Assembly: GCF_030817495.1 (NCBI RefSeq)
Contig: NZ_JAUSZK010000001.1
Coordinates: 4,319,001-4,383,000 of the forward strand
Direction of reading: 5' to 3'
Source: Streptomyces sp. V3I7
Lineage (GTDB): Bacteria > Actinomycetota > Actinomycetes > Streptomycetales > Streptomycetaceae
DNA: 64,000 nucleotides
Part shown: positions 43,389-52,198 of the stretch, piece by piece
How positions within the stretch are numbered: the first letter of the stretch is position 1
Layout: every line of letters starts with the position of its first letter
The notes under the pieces: model-generated
Told to the model about the DNA's origin: nothing
Database searches by the model: none
What the model saw: the letters and a program-made list of their open reading frames with translations, nothing else
Program-made: the position numbers and the translations under genes

Positions 43389-44390
43389 ATGGTGAGTATG
43401 AGTTCGCTGCGGACTCTGCAGGAGCTGAGACGGCAGGGGTCGGTGCACGCGGCGGCCCAGTCGATGCACTTGGCCCCGTCGTCGGTCTCGCACCGCATCA
43501 AGGGGCTCGCCGAGGCGTGCGGCATGGCGCTGTACGAGCGGGACGGCCGGGGCGGACGCCTCACCGACCAGGGCGAGATGGTGGCCGAACTGGCCGAGGA
43601 AGTAACCAGGTTGTGGGACCGCGGGCTGACCGGGGTGCGCAACGGCGGCGGTCCGCTGCCCCGGCGCACGATACGCATCGGCGCGTTCCCCTCCGCTCTG
43701 GGCGAGTGCGTGCTGCCGGCCGTCGAACGGCTCAGGGACACAAGGAACTTCCGCATCGAGGTGCTGGAGGTGGACCCGCGCGAGGCGGCCAGCCTGGTGG
43801 AGCACGCGCAGCTCGACATGGTCGTCACGCTGCGGGAGATCCTCGACACCGACCTGGCCGGCGACCCCCGGCTCACCTCGTACGGCCTGTGGCGCGAGCC
43901 GTTCGCGCTCGTCATGCCCAAGGGGTTCATCGCCACCGGCAAGGAGTACGACTCCGCGCGCAACTACGCCGATCTGCCCTGGGTGTTGCCGCGCCGTGGC
44001 TCCGCGTGCGACCAGATGGTCGGGCGCTATCTCGCGCGGCTCGGCATCCGCCCGCGCGCGGCGGCCCGCTCCGACGACTGGTCGATCGTCCAGCGGATGG
44101 TCCGGGCGGTCCAGGCCGTGACCCTGGTGCCGGTCTCGTGTCTGCACCCGGCCGACGACGGCGTACGGGTGGTGGCCCTGCGCGAGGGCGAGGTGCTGGA
44201 GCGCACCGCCGTCCTGCTGGAGTCCGCGGACACGGCCGGCTCGCGCTGGCTTCCCGCCGTACGCCGTGAACTGATGGACTCCGTCGGGCGGATGGCGGAC
44301 CGGGTGGCGCGCTCCGCCCAACCGAAGCTGGGCGGAGTCGTGCCCTACTCGCCGAAGGGGGCCGGCGCCGAGGCGCCGTCGTTCGGCTGA
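43389..44390 (+). CDS. LysR-type transcriptional regulator
   Basis: A 333-aa LysR regulator. The N-terminal helix-turn-helix reads LRTLQELRRQGSVHAAAQSMHLAPSSVSHRIKGLAE (adjacent pieces), and the sensor domain starts at RTIRIGAFPSALGECVLPAVERL. A Pro-rich tail ends the protein. It sits between the RiPP-like genes on its own strand and the oxygenase operon on the other, and its last 46 bp overlap the end of the PNPOx-fold gene tail to tail. It could control either set. LysR proteins usually sense a pathway intermediate. Start may be ATG 43389 or ATG 43398. Confidence 0.87.
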   Translation: MVSMSSLRTLQELRRQGSVHAAAQSMHLAPSSVSHRIKGLAEACGMALYERDGRGGRLTDQGEMVAELAEEVTRLWDRGLTGVRNGGGPLPRRTIRIGAFPSALGECVLPAVERLRDTRNFRIEVLEVDPREAASLVEHAQLDMVVTLREILDTDLAGDPRLTSYGLWREPFALVMPKGFIATGKEYDSARNYADLPWVLPRRGSACDQMVGRYLARLGIRPRAAARSDDWSIVQRMVRAVQAVTLVPVSCLHPADDGVRVVALREGEVLERTAVLLESADTAGSRWLPAVRRELMDSVGRMADRVARSAQPKLGGVVPYSPKGAGAEAPSFG

Positions 44391-44968
44391 CGGGGGAGGA
44401 TGCCCTCGTACTCGGGCTTGAGTTTCCAGTCGGGTGTGGGTGGTCGGTAGTCGGGGCGCGGGCAGTGCGCCGAGTGGGTTCCCGCGGCACGGTCGTGCAG
44501 ATAGCGCGGGCAGTTCTCGAAGACCTCCCGGATCGCGACGCGCAGCACCGCCTCCGCGCCCGGATGCCCGTCGAGGGACTCGGGGCCGGTGTACAGCTCG
44601 CACCGCCCGTTCACCCGGAGCTTGGCCTTGCGCCCGGGGAAGAGGAAGAGCAGGCCGACCTCGGGGGAGGACCGGGCGTTGCCGAGCGTCCGGTACATCC
44701 CGTTGCCGTCGTAGCTGGGGATCTCCAGGGTGCGCGGGTCGTGCACCCGGATGAAGCCGGGCAGCCCGCCCTTGTACGAGCACTCCGGGTGGCCGTCCGG
44801 GGAGACCGTCGCGAGGTACACCTCGTCGGCCTCCCCGATCCACTCGACGTGCTCGGGGGAGAGGTGGTCCTCCACGTAGTTCGCCGCGATGTGGTCGGCG
44901 AGCCTCTCGGTGCCGAAGGTGCCCTGAAGGCGCCGGCTGTCCTCGTGGTAGAAGTCGTCCGGCTTCAC
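44345..44968 (-). CDS. Pyridoxamine 5'-phosphate oxidase-fold protein, last gene of the oxygenase operon
   Basis: A 207-aa PNPOx-like protein. After FYHEDSRRLQGTFGTERLADHI, the split barrel reads EADEVYLATVSPDGHPECSYKGGLPGFIRVHD (two pieces), GNGMYRTLGNARSSPEVGLLFLFPGRKAKLRVNGRCEL (two pieces), then an Arg/Cys/His region ENCPRYLHDRAAGTHSAHC. It resembles FMN-binding oxidase-like proteins of unknown reaction. GTG 44968 overlaps the desaturase stop (GTGA), so it is translationally coupled to it. The stop lies inside the 3' end of the LysR gene. Confidence 0.8.
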   Translation of the reverse strand: MKPDDFYHEDSRRLQGTFGTERLADHIAANYVEDHLSPEHVEWIGEADEVYLATVSPDGHPECSYKGGLPGFIRVHDPRTLEIPSYDGNGMYRTLGNARSSPEVGLLFLFPGRKAKLRVNGRCELYTGPESLDGHPGAEAVLRVAIREVFENCPRYLHDRAAGTHSAHCPRPDYRPPTPDWKLKPEYEGILPRQPNDGASAPAPFGE

Positions 44969-45891
44969 GGGCGCTCCATCAGGGCCCGGCAGACGGACCA
45001 GTAGAAGGCCGGGTAGGTGCGGGTGACGTACACCGCGCGCCGCTCGACCTCGGGGTGGCGCTCCCGCAGCCGGTTGATCGGCACCGTCATGGCCGCGTGG
45101 TGCTCGACGTGCAGGTTGTTGCCGTTGGTGAACCAGGTGCTGAACCAACTGCCGCTGATCGAGCGGGTGTTGCGCAGTACGTCCGCGCTCTCCGTCTCGC
45201 ACAGCAGGTGTTCCGGCAGCTCCACCAGGAAGTGCAGCGGCACCGCCACGGCCAGCGGCAGCAGCCACAGCCTGAGCACCTCCTCGCCGCCGCCCAGGAG
45301 GCTCACGCAGACGAGGCCCAGCAGGGCCGCGCCGAAGAAGCGGTACTCGGCGACGATGTCCTGGCGCATCCGCTCGGAGCTCTGCCCGTCCGTGTAACGC
45401 CAGGTGTTCCGCCAGGAGAGCCAGATGTCGCGGAGCGTCCGCGCCACCCGCGGGTAGTCGAAGAGCCCCCCGAGCATGCCGCGCCAGGTGACGCCCTGCC
45501 GGGTGTCGAAGCCGAAGAACTCGGTGTCGTTCGGCGTGCCCAGGTAGCGGTGGTGCTGGAGGTGGCGGACGCGGTAGTGGGAGTAGGAGACGAGCAGGGG
45601 GAGGCCGAGCGGGACGCCGAAGAAACGGTTCACGGCGGACCGGCGGAAGGCCGAGTGGTGCAGGCACTGGTGCTGGAGCTCCACCCCGTGGGTGTAGCCG
45701 GCGGCCAGGAGCACGACGCCGGGTGCCGCGAGGAGGAACGAGTCCTGGAGCGCCAGCCAGGCGCCGGTCGCGAGGATCGTGGCGAGGACCGCGAGCTTGC
45801 CGACGAACACGCGCTCGTCGCGTAAGGAGACGCGGCATCTCTCGAAGAGCGGGTCGGATGCGCGTCCGACCCGCTCCGTCAGCTCGGTCAT
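44965..45891 (-). CDS. Membrane fatty-acid desaturase-type diiron oxygenase
   Basis: A 308-aa membrane protein. Three His boxes are intact: His74-x3-His78-His79, His110-x2-His113-His114 and His261-x2-His264-His265, with an extra His228. Hydrophobic segments lie at about 33-50, 53-70, 90-103, 187-200 and 208-225. The family holds acyl desaturases, hydroxylases and N-oxygenases. Here it follows a soluble diiron oxidase gene by two bases and precedes a PNPOx-like gene with overlap, which points to a small-molecule pathway more than bulk lipid metabolism. ATG 45891 is the start closest to the upstream stop. Confidence 0.87.
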   Translation of the reverse strand: MTELTERVGRASDPLFERCRVSLRDERVFVGKLAVLATILATGAWLALQDSFLLAAPGVVLLAAGYTHGVELQHQCLHHSAFRRSAVNRFFGVPLGLPLLVSYSHYRVRHLQHHRYLGTPNDTEFFGFDTRQGVTWRGMLGGLFDYPRVARTLRDIWLSWRNTWRYTDGQSSERMRQDIVAEYRFFGAALLGLVCVSLLGGGEEVLRLWLLPLAVAVPLHFLVELPEHLLCETESADVLRNTRSISGSWFSTWFTNGNNLHVEHHAAMTVPINRLRERHPEVERRAVYVTRTYPAFYWSVCRALMERP

Positions 45892-45893
45892 GG

Positions 45894-46856
45894 TCAGCGC
45901 ACGCCCTTCATCTGCTGCCAGATGCGCTCGTAGTAGGCGTTGGCGACCCGCACCCGGGTGAGCACCCCGAGGCTGATCTCCCGCAGCAGTTCGGGCGACT
46001 CCTGCACGAGGGGGACGAAGACGCCCTCGAACCACTCCGCGCCGTGGTCGGCGTCGACGTGCACGTGGATGCGCTGGTAGTGGATGACGTCCTCGGGGAC
46101 GCCGAGCCGGGCGCAGCCGTCGACCATGGCCTGGAAGCGGGGCGAGGCGCTCTGCTCCAGTACGCCCATGGCGCCCAGGGCGCGCGGGACGAGGTGACGG
46201 TGGATGCCGTACATCAGCAGCAGGCAGGCGTTCTCGTACACCTCGGAGCAGTAGAGCTCGACGTCGTCGATCCGGAGTTCGGCGAGCTGTTTCCGCATGT
46301 ATTGGGCGGAGTGCTCGAAGAGGCGCGTGTGCATGTCCTCGAGCTTTCCTTCGCCCATCTCGTCCCAGTAGTTCTCGGCGATGGTGAGCTTGGTGTTTCC
46401 CTGGGTGCCGATCTGCACCATGGCCATGAGATCGTCGAACTTCGAGTCGACGAGTTCCTCGGCCATGAAGAAGAGCGCGATCTCGCCCAGCGTCGCCTCG
46501 TCGGCCAGGTATTCGCAGAATTCCGGCTGTACGTGGTTGTCCGCGACCTCCAGGAACCAGGTGCGGAACTCCTCTGCCGAGCGGGGGAGGGTGGCGGGGT
46601 CGACCTGGCGGTCCTCCCAGGCGAGCCAGGCGTCCTCGATGGCTGTGATCTGCGGGTCGGCGTTCAGCCGGGGTATCGAACCGAACGTCTCGGGGCCGCC
46701 CATGTAGGCGAGGTAGTGCTCGTGGAGCCGGCGCAGCAGGGCGAACCGGATCTCCAGGTCGGGCTTGGCATCCACTTCCCGAGGGAAGGCCTTCACTATG
46801 TCGGCGTCAGTGAAGGCCCGTGCCGCTTTCGCCCCACCGCATATCGGATCGGACAC
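45894..46856 (-). CDS. Haem-oxygenase-like diiron oxidase (iron-containing redox enzyme family)
   Basis: A 320-aa all-helical protein of the haem-oxygenase-like diiron oxidase type (the group of UndA, BesC and SznF). Candidate ligands lie in FFMAEELVDSKFDDL (Glu133, Glu134), AENYWDEMGEG (Glu161), DMHTRLFEH (His176), SEVYENACLLLMYGIHR (Glu209) and the cluster HVHVDADHGAEWF (His264, His266, Asp268, Asp270, His271). Members cut C-C bonds of fatty or amino acids, or oxidise N. GTG 46856 has GGAG about 13 bases upstream. It is 2 bases from the desaturase start and about 190 bp after the 2-oxoglutarate oxygenase stop. Confidence 0.82.
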   Translation of the reverse strand: MSDPICGGAKAARAFTDADIVKAFPREVDAKPDLEIRFALLRRLHEHYLAYMGGPETFGSIPRLNADPQITAIEDAWLAWEDRQVDPATLPRSAEEFRTWFLEVADNHVQPEFCEYLADEATLGEIALFFMAEELVDSKFDDLMAMVQIGTQGNTKLTIAENYWDEMGEGKLEDMHTRLFEHSAQYMRKQLAELRIDDVELYCSEVYENACLLLMYGIHRHLVPRALGAMGVLEQSASPRFQAMVDGCARLGVPEDVIHYQRIHVHVDADHGAEWFEGVFVPLVQESPELLREISLGVLTRVRVANAYYERIWQQMKGVR

Positions 46857-47044
46857 TGGAATTTCTCCGTTCGGGTTCAGAAGTATTTCCCGAGGTGCAT
46901 TTTCCGTAAGGTCAACAACATGGTCGAAGCAATTCCCGTCCCCGGGCGCGGCGTTGCCGTCGCCCGAAGCGTCTGGGCGAGATTCTGCGGCATCATCGTG
47001 TTGTTTTCAACGACTGTTCGAAAAGCCCGTCGGCCGGCGGGATT
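46857..47044 (-). promoter_or_regulatory. AT-richer gap inside the oxygenase operon, possible internal promoter
   Basis: 188 bp with unusual AT content (for example AAGTATTTCCC and TTGTTTTCAACGACTGTTCGAAAAG). TTGACC occurs on the minus strand near 46910 as a -35 candidate. No convincing -10 at standard spacing. It may allow separate control of the diiron oxidase, desaturase and PNPOx genes. Confidence 0.35.
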
Positions 47045-47788
47045 TCAGTCGCGACGGGTGATGACGGCGATGAAGGTGTCCCGATGGCCCACTATGTCCT
47101 CGCTTGTCGGCGTGACCGGGGTGACCCCGTGCATCGTCCGTTCGTCATCGTTGAACAGAAACTGGCCGGGCGGCTGCAGCGCGACGCTGACCACGCGCTT
47201 GCCGTGTCGGCCGTCGCCCAGCGGCTCGTACAGGCCGCTGACTCCGCCGTCGACGGCGTGCCGGCCGACGACGACGGTGAAGACGTAGTCGACGCCGTCC
47301 CGGTGCACGCCCTCGGGCGCCGGCTTCCCGGACCGGCCGGCGCGGGCGAGTATGCGGTTCTGGAAGACCTGGGCGTACCAGGTGGCTCCACCGCGCCCCT
47401 CCGTCTCGTCCAGTTGACGGGCGCACCAGGACAGCAGGGTGTGGACGACGGGGCCGTTCGCCACCTCGTCCTCGAAGGGCTCGAAGAGCCGGTCCACGCC
47501 GCCGTTCAGGTAGTTGATGTCCTTGGCCTGGGTGTACGGCACGTGCGGCAGCAGGCGTACGGAGTCGGCGGTGCAGTCGAACTCCGAGTAGCGGCGCAGC
47601 CGGTAGTCACCGCCGTCGGCCATGAACGGGTCGAGCGCCAGCCGCTCCCAGGAGCTGAGGAACCGCTGCCACTCGGGGCCGCGCGTCAGCTCCTCCCCGA
47701 ACTCCTCGTCGAGGTCTCCCGCCGCCCAGCCCTCCTCCCGCAGTCCTGCCGCGATCGTCGTGCTCGCCTTCACGTTCACTGCCGTCAT
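47045..47788 (-). CDS. Fe(II)/2-oxoglutarate dioxygenase, PF10014-like (BsmA/IDO type)
   Basis: A 247-aa protein. Iron ligands are His162 and Asp164 in [12 protein letters not shown] and His220 in [10 protein letters not shown]; Arg236 ([14 protein letters not shown]) is the likely 2-oxoglutarate-binding residue. The YRLRRYSEF start block and [18 protein letters not shown] match the family that includes isoleucine 4-hydroxylase, whose substrates are free amino acids. Because the Asp of the H-x-D motif is kept, hydroxylation is more likely than halogenation. It overlaps the EamA gene by 4 bp (ATGA), so synthesis and export are coupled. ATG 47788. Confidence 0.83.
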   Translation of the reverse strand: MTAVNVKASTTIAAGLREEGWAAGDLDEEFGEELTRGPEWQRFLSSWERLALDPFMADGGDYRLRRYSEFDCTADSVRLLPHVPYTQAKDINYLNGGVDRLFEPFEDEVANGPVVHTLLSWCARQLDETEGRGGATWYAQVFQNRILARAGRSGKPAPEGVHRDGVDYVFTVVVGRHAVDGGVSGLYEPLGDGRHGKRVVSVALQPPGQFLFNDDERTMHGVTPVTPTSEDIVGHRDTFIAVITRRD

Positions 47789-48768
47789 CCCTTCTTGGTC
47801 TCGCCCGCCGGTGCGGCGGATGCCGCCTTGGGCGTGGTGTCTGTACGGTCGGAACTCGCCGCGTCCGGGCCCTGGTTCGCCGTGGGGCGGTCGCCGGTGA
47901 TCCGGCCCGGTGCCTTGAAGGCGTCGGGGCGGATGACGGCGACGACGCCGCCGAGGATCAGCGCGCCGCCGATCCAGTCGGCCGTGGTGGGCACCTCGCC
48001 GAGCGCCAGCCACGCGGTGGCCATGCCGACCACGGGCACGAGCAGGGAGAAGGCGCTGACGGAGGAGGCCGTGTTCGACCTGAGCAGCGAGGCCCAGATG
48101 CCGAACGCGACGATCGTGGACAGCACGACGGTGAACGCCAGCGCGCCGACCCCCTGCCAGTCCAGCGAGGCGAGCGCCGCCCGGTCCCGCTCCGGGCCCT
48201 CGAAGACGAGCGAGAGCAGCGTGAGCGGCACGGGCGCGGCCAGCGCGGACCAGATCGTCAGCTTGAAGCCGTTCTCGGGCTTGGCGATACGGGTGGTGAT
48301 GTTCGCCGCCGCCCAGCAGGCACCCGCCGCCACCACCACGAGCAGGGCGCCGAGCGAGACGGAGCCGGTGCCGAGCGCGATGACGGTCAGGCCGGCGACC
48401 CCGGCGAGGACGCCCGCCGCGACGATCGGGCCCGGCCGCTCGCGCAGCACCAGGAAGGCGAAGAGCACGGTGAACGCCGCCTGCCCCTGGAGCACGAGCG
48501 AGGCCAGCCCCGGCGGGACGCCCAGGTTCATGCCCACGAAGAGCAGCCCGAACTGGCCCGCGCCCTGGAGGATCCCGACCAGCGCGACCAGCTTCCAGGG
48601 CGCCCCCGGCCTGCCGACGAAGAACACCGCGGGCAGGGCGACGAACGTGAACCTCAGCGCCGCGAAGAGCAGAGGCGGGAAGGAGTCCAGCCCGACGTCG
48701 ATGACGACGAAGTTCGTGCCCCAGATGAAGACGACGAGCAGGCCCAGGAACATATGGCGGCGCGGCAC
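47785..48768 (-). CDS. EamA/DMT-family transporter
   Basis: A 327-aa membrane protein with ten hydrophobic segments in two EamA repeats. Motifs are [20 protein letters not shown] and [11 protein letters not shown] in the first repeat, and [30 protein letters not shown] (two pieces) with [15 protein letters not shown] in the second, followed by a polar tail. Family members export amino acids and other small metabolites. It is the first gene of the oxygenase operon, so export of the pathway product is likely. GTG 48768 is preferred because AGGGG lies about seven bases upstream; a TTG at 48774 is possible. Confidence 0.88.
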   Translation of the reverse strand: MPRRHMFLGLLVVFIWGTNFVVIDVGLDSFPPLLFAALRFTFVALPAVFFVGRPGAPWKLVALVGILQGAGQFGLLFVGMNLGVPPGLASLVLQGQAAFTVLFAFLVLRERPGPIVAAGVLAGVAGLTVIALGTGSVSLGALLVVVAAGACWAAANITTRIAKPENGFKLTIWSALAAPVPLTLLSLVFEGPERDRAALASLDWQGVGALAFTVVLSTIVAFGIWASLLRSNTASSVSAFSLLVPVVGMATAWLALGEVPTTADWIGGALILGGVVAVIRPDAFKAPGRITGDRPTANQGPDAASSDRTDTTPKAASAAPAGETKKG

Positions 48769-49029
48769 GGGCAACCCCTAGTGCAGAAGTGCGGAGCATC
48801 CAGTGTCGAAGTGGCGGCCCGCATCCCCAAGGGGCGGTCGACAACTTCGAACACCGTCTCAACTCCCGGTGACGTTCTGCTGCCAAAACCTCTCATAAGG
48901 GGTGTGATCGCAGCCCGGGACGCGCTGACTCTGCGACGCCGTCGAACGGTCGGCCCGGTGCGCTTACCATGCGCTTATTCGTACGTCCGTTCAGCGCTGT
49001 CCCCGCCCGAATCCAGGAGCACGGTGCCC

Positions 49030-50292
49030 GTGTCCATACCTCCGCCTCCCGGCCCCCAGCAGCCCGCGCCGCAGGGCCCGTACGCGCAAGGCCCCTACGG
49101 GCAGCCGGGATACGGACAGCCGGGATACGGGCAACAGGCCTACGGGCAACAGGCCTACGGGCAACAGGCCTACGGACAACCGGCATACGGACCCCCGGTG
49201 CACGGGCAGCCGGCGTACCAGCCCTGGGCGCAGGGATACAGCCCCTACAACCGGCCCGCGTCCGTCAACGCGCTCGCCGTCGCCTCCCTCGTCCTCGGTG
49301 TCCTGTGCTGTGTGCCCGGCCTGGGGCTGGTGCTCGGGATCGTCGCCCTCGGCCAGATCCGCAGGCGGGGCGAGCGCGGCAGGGGGATGGCGATCGGCGG
49401 CAGCGTGCTGTCCGGGATCGGGCTCGCGCTGTGGGTGCTGGCGCTCGCGACGGGCGGCGCGACCGCGTTCTGGCAGGGCGTCAAGGAGGGAGTGGACGAC
49501 GGCGCGAGCATCTCGCTGGCCAAGGGTGAGTGCTTCGACGCGCCCGGCGGCGCGCTGGAGGGCGACACGTACGACGTCGACAAGGTGCCGTGCTCCCGCG
49601 GCCACGACGGCGAGGTGTTCGCCTCCTTCCGGCTGACCGGCAGCGCCTACCCGGGCGACACGAAGGTCGCCGACCTGGCGGACCAGCGCTGCTACGGGCT
49701 GCGGGACGGCTACGCGATGGACACCTGGGCCGTCCCCGGCGACGTCGACGTCTACTACCTCACCCCCACCCGCGACAGCTGGTCCGTCGGCGACCGCGAG
49801 GTCACCTGCGTCTTCGGCAACACGGTCGCGGGAGCGGACCTGACCGGCTCGCTGCGCAACGACCAGACCGTCCTCGACGCCGACCAGGTCGCCTATCTGA
49901 AGGCCGCTCACGTCCTCAACGCCGTCATGGAGAACGCGCCCGAGGCGGACTACGTCGAGGACGACCTGCCCGGACACAAGGCCTGGGCGGGCCAGGTCGC
50001 GGCCGCGATCACCCGGCAGTCCGAACTGCTGCGCGCCCACACCTGGCCGGCGGACGCGCGCGGGCCGGTCACCGTCGTCGTGGACGGGCTCGGCAGGGCC
50101 CGCGAGGAGTGGGCCAAGGCCGCCGACGCGTCCGACGCCGACGCCTTCTACGCCCACTACGAGAAGGGCCTGGAACTCCTCGACCCGAGCCGGGCGGTCA
50201 CCGCGCGCGAGGCCCTGGGTCTGGAGACGACCCCGCCGTCCGACGAGCGCTCCGGCGGGGCGGGGCGAGGCGGCGCGGGGATGGAGGTGTGA
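49030..50292 (+). CDS. DUF4190 and septum-formation domain membrane protein
   Basis: A 420-aa protein. The first 75 residues are a Pro/Gly/Gln/Tyr repeat region with several copies of the QQAYG and QPGYG type. The DUF4190 domain has two membrane segments (about 82-108 and 122-148) around [23 protein letters not shown]. The extracellular C-terminal part begins [35 protein letters not shown] (two pieces), matching the septum-formation family, with four conserved Cys. A role in cell-envelope or septum biology is inferred. AGGAG at 49015-49019 allows GTG 49024 or 49030. It is divergent from the EamA gene. Confidence 0.85.
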   Translation: MSIPPPPGPQQPAPQGPYAQGPYGQPGYGQPGYGQQAYGQQAYGQQAYGQPAYGPPVHGQPAYQPWAQGYSPYNRPASVNALAVASLVLGVLCCVPGLGLVLGIVALGQIRRRGERGRGMAIGGSVLSGIGLALWVLALATGGATAFWQGVKEGVDDGASISLAKGECFDAPGGALEGDTYDVDKVPCSRGHDGEVFASFRLTGSAYPGDTKVADLADQRCYGLRDGYAMDTWAVPGDVDVYYLTPTRDSWSVGDREVTCVFGNTVAGADLTGSLRNDQTVLDADQVAYLKAAHVLNAVMENAPEADYVEDDLPGHKAWAGQVAAAITRQSELLRAHTWPADARGPVTVVVDGLGRAREEWAKAADASDADAFYAHYEKGLELLDPSRAVTAREALGLETTPPSDERSGGAGRGGAGMEV

Positions 50293-50442
50293 CCGCGCCC
50301 ATTAGCGGGGAGAAAGTGCCTGCGTGAAGCCCTCTCCCGGCCGAAGTCATCACTTCGAGTGATTCCCTGGCCTTTGCTTGCACGTCTCAACCAACGGTTG
50401 CCACGCTGTTGCTGTCTGTAAAACCTGAGGGGGGAGCGGCCA

Positions 50443-51195
50443 GTGACATTCGGTGAGCAGCCGGCGTATCTGCGTGTCGCGGGTGATCTCCGCAAGAAGA
50501 TCGTCGACGGTTCGCTGCCACCCCACACCCGGCTCCCCTCCCAGGCCCGCATCCGCGAGGAGTACGGCGTCTCCGACACCGTCGCGCTCGAGGCCCGCAA
50601 GGTGCTGATGGCCGAGGGCCTGGTCGAGGGCCGCTCCGGTTCGGGGACGTACGTACGTGAGCGGCCCGTGCCGCGGCGCGTGGCGCGCTCCGGATACCGG
50701 CCGGACGGTGGCGCCACACCCTTCCGTCAGGAGCAGGCCGAGGCCGCGGTGCGCGGCACCTGGGAGTCGAGCAGCGAGCAGGCCGAGGCGAGCGCCGCCA
50801 TCGCCGACCGGCTCGGCATCCGCTCGGGCGACCGCGTGATGTGCACCAAGTACCTGTTCCGGGAGGCCGGTGAGCCGATGATGCTCTCCACTTCCTGGGA
50901 GCCCCTCACGGTCACCGGCCGTACGCCCGTGATGCTGCCCGAGGAGGGCCCCCTCGGCGGCATGGGCGTCGTCGAGCGCATGCGGGCCATCGACGTCATC
51001 GTCGACAACGTCACCGAGGAGGTCGGCGCGAGACCCGGCCTCGCCGAGGAACTCGTCGTCCTCGGCGGCGTACCCGGTCATGTCGTCCTCGTCATCCAGC
51101 GCACGTACTACGCCTCGGGCCGCCCCGTGGAGACGGCCGACGTGGTGATCCCCGCCGACCGGTACCGGGTCGCGTACCACCTGCCTGTGAAGTAG
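50443..51195 (+). CDS. GntR-family regulator with UTRA sensor domain
   Basis: A 250-aa GntR/HutC-type regulator. The N-terminal winged helix (residues 7-75) reads YLRVAGDLRKKIVDGSLPPH, then TRLPSQARIREEYGVSDTVALEARKVLMAEGLV. The C-terminal UTRA domain (about 100-245) has DRVMCTKYLFREAGEPMMLSTSWEP and ends VVIPADRYRVAYHLPVK. Such proteins sense small ligands and repress nearby genes; its targets are not visible here. GTG 50443 follows GGGGGGAG. Some Streptomyces homologues regulate development. Confidence 0.88.
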   Translation: MTFGEQPAYLRVAGDLRKKIVDGSLPPHTRLPSQARIREEYGVSDTVALEARKVLMAEGLVEGRSGSGTYVRERPVPRRVARSGYRPDGGATPFRQEQAEAAVRGTWESSSEQAEASAAIADRLGIRSGDRVMCTKYLFREAGEPMMLSTSWEPLTVTGRTPVMLPEEGPLGGMGVVERMRAIDVIVDNVTEEVGARPGLAEELVVLGGVPGHVVLVIQRTYYASGRPVETADVVIPADRYRVAYHLPVK

Positions 51196-51496
51196 CGCAC
51201 GCCCGCGGCCCGTTGACGCCGCGCCCACCGCGATCCGCCTCTGATCATGGGTTGTCGGCGATGCGCGGTCGTACGCCCGTTCCCGCAGGTGAGCCCGGCC
51301 GCCCTCGCGTGCCCTCGCTCGAACGCGCCCCCGAGTGCGCGGCGGCGCATCCGTTTCCGTGCGCCCCGATGTTTCCGCAGGTTGTGTACCTCTTTGTGAA
51401 AAGCCGTACTCGCAGCGTAAAGGTTGGGCGTACGCTCGGGCATATGCGGAGTGCGGTTTCCTCAGCGGGTGGGGCGACGGGCAGCGGAGGGGCGAG
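51196..51496. other. 301-bp intergenic region, promoter of the small SPOR-like gene
   Basis: No gene is supported. An AT-richer patch at about 51370-51440 (GTTGTGTACCTCTTTGTGAAAAG, then CGTAAAGG and GGGCATATGCGG) is the likely promoter site. CATATG at about 51440 is palindromic. Confidence 0.35.
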
Positions 51497-51688
51497 ATGA
51501 GCGACGGCACGGTCTCTCTTCCCTGGCTCGTCATACGGCAGGACGACAACGGCCATCGCTACCGCGTGGGCAGATACGCGACCCGGGCCGAGGCCCAGAA
51601 GATCGCCGACACCCTCGACGGCCGCGGCCACCGGCAGCTCTACTGGGTCGAGCGCGTCGGCCGTACCGGGGCCAACGCCCAGAACTGA
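51497..51688 (+). CDS. Small conserved protein with SPOR-like pattern, 63 aa
   Basis: A 63-aa protein starting ATG 51497 behind GGAGG. The sequence LPWLVIRQDDNGHRYRVGRYATRAEAQKIADTLDGRGHRQLYWVER (adjacent pieces) shows the alternating pattern of SPOR-type peptidoglycan-binding repeats or related small beta-alpha-beta units: two strands around a helix with RVGRYATRAEAQKIADTL. It has no signal peptide. Short proteins of this kind are common in Streptomyces and have no known function. It lies 30 bp before the Nudix gene and is probably co-transcribed with it. Confidence 0.75.
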   Translation: MSDGTVSLPWLVIRQDDNGHRYRVGRYATRAEAQKIADTLDGRGHRQLYWVERVGRTGANAQN

Positions 51689-51718
51689 CCCCGGCCCGGC
51701 TCCCGTAGGCTCCGCCGT

Positions 51719-52129
51719 ATGACGGAACGGATCGTGGTGGTCGGAGCCGCCCTGCTCGATGACGGCCGCCTGCTCGCCGCGCGCCGCAGCGCTCCCCCCG
51801 AGCTGGCCGGCCGCTGGGAGCTGCCCGGCGGCAAGGTCGAACCCGGCGAGACGCCCGAGGACGCCCTGGTGCGCGAACTGCGCGAGGAACTCGGCGTCGA
51901 CGCCGAGGTCGTGGAGCGCGTTCCGGGGGAGTGGCCGCTGAAGTCCCCGTACGTCCTGCACGTGTGGACCGCCCGGCTGCGTCCCGGCTCCGCCGCACCC
52001 GAACCGCTCCAGGACCACGACGCGCTGCGCCGGCTCACCCCCGCTGAGATCTGGGACGTGGACTGGCTCGACCAGGACGTCCCCGCCGTGCGCGAGGTCG
52101 TGAGCCGTCTCGAAGCCGGGGCCGTCTGA
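51719..52129 (+). CDS. Nudix hydrolase (MutT-like)
   Basis: A 136-aa Nudix protein. The Nudix box GGKVEPGETPEDALVRELREELGV is complete (Gly-x5-Glu-x7-Arg-Glu-x2-Glu-Glu), starting near residue 37, after VVVGAALLDDGRLLAARRS. The size and WELPGGK context fit 8-oxo-dGTP or (d)CTP pyrophosphohydrolases. It cleans oxidised nucleotides or related diphosphates. The ATG at 51719 comes 30 bp after the small SPOR-like gene. Confidence 0.9.
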   Translation: MTERIVVVGAALLDDGRLLAARRSAPPELAGRWELPGGKVEPGETPEDALVRELREELGVDAEVVERVPGEWPLKSPYVLHVWTARLRPGSAAPEPLQDHDALRRLTPAEIWDVDWLDQDVPAVREVVSRLEAGAV

Positions 52130-52198
52130 GTTCGGCAGTACGCCGTTCGTGCCACAGTGCGCCGTCCCAGGCGGTACTGCCTCCGGGATATCGGGTAT

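Noticed and set aside
47045..47788. Amino-acid halogenase similar to BesD, given the nearby BesC-like diiron oxidase
   Set aside because: Halogenases of this type replace the iron-binding Asp with Gly or Ala. Here the H-x-D motif is intact, so hydroxylation is more likely.
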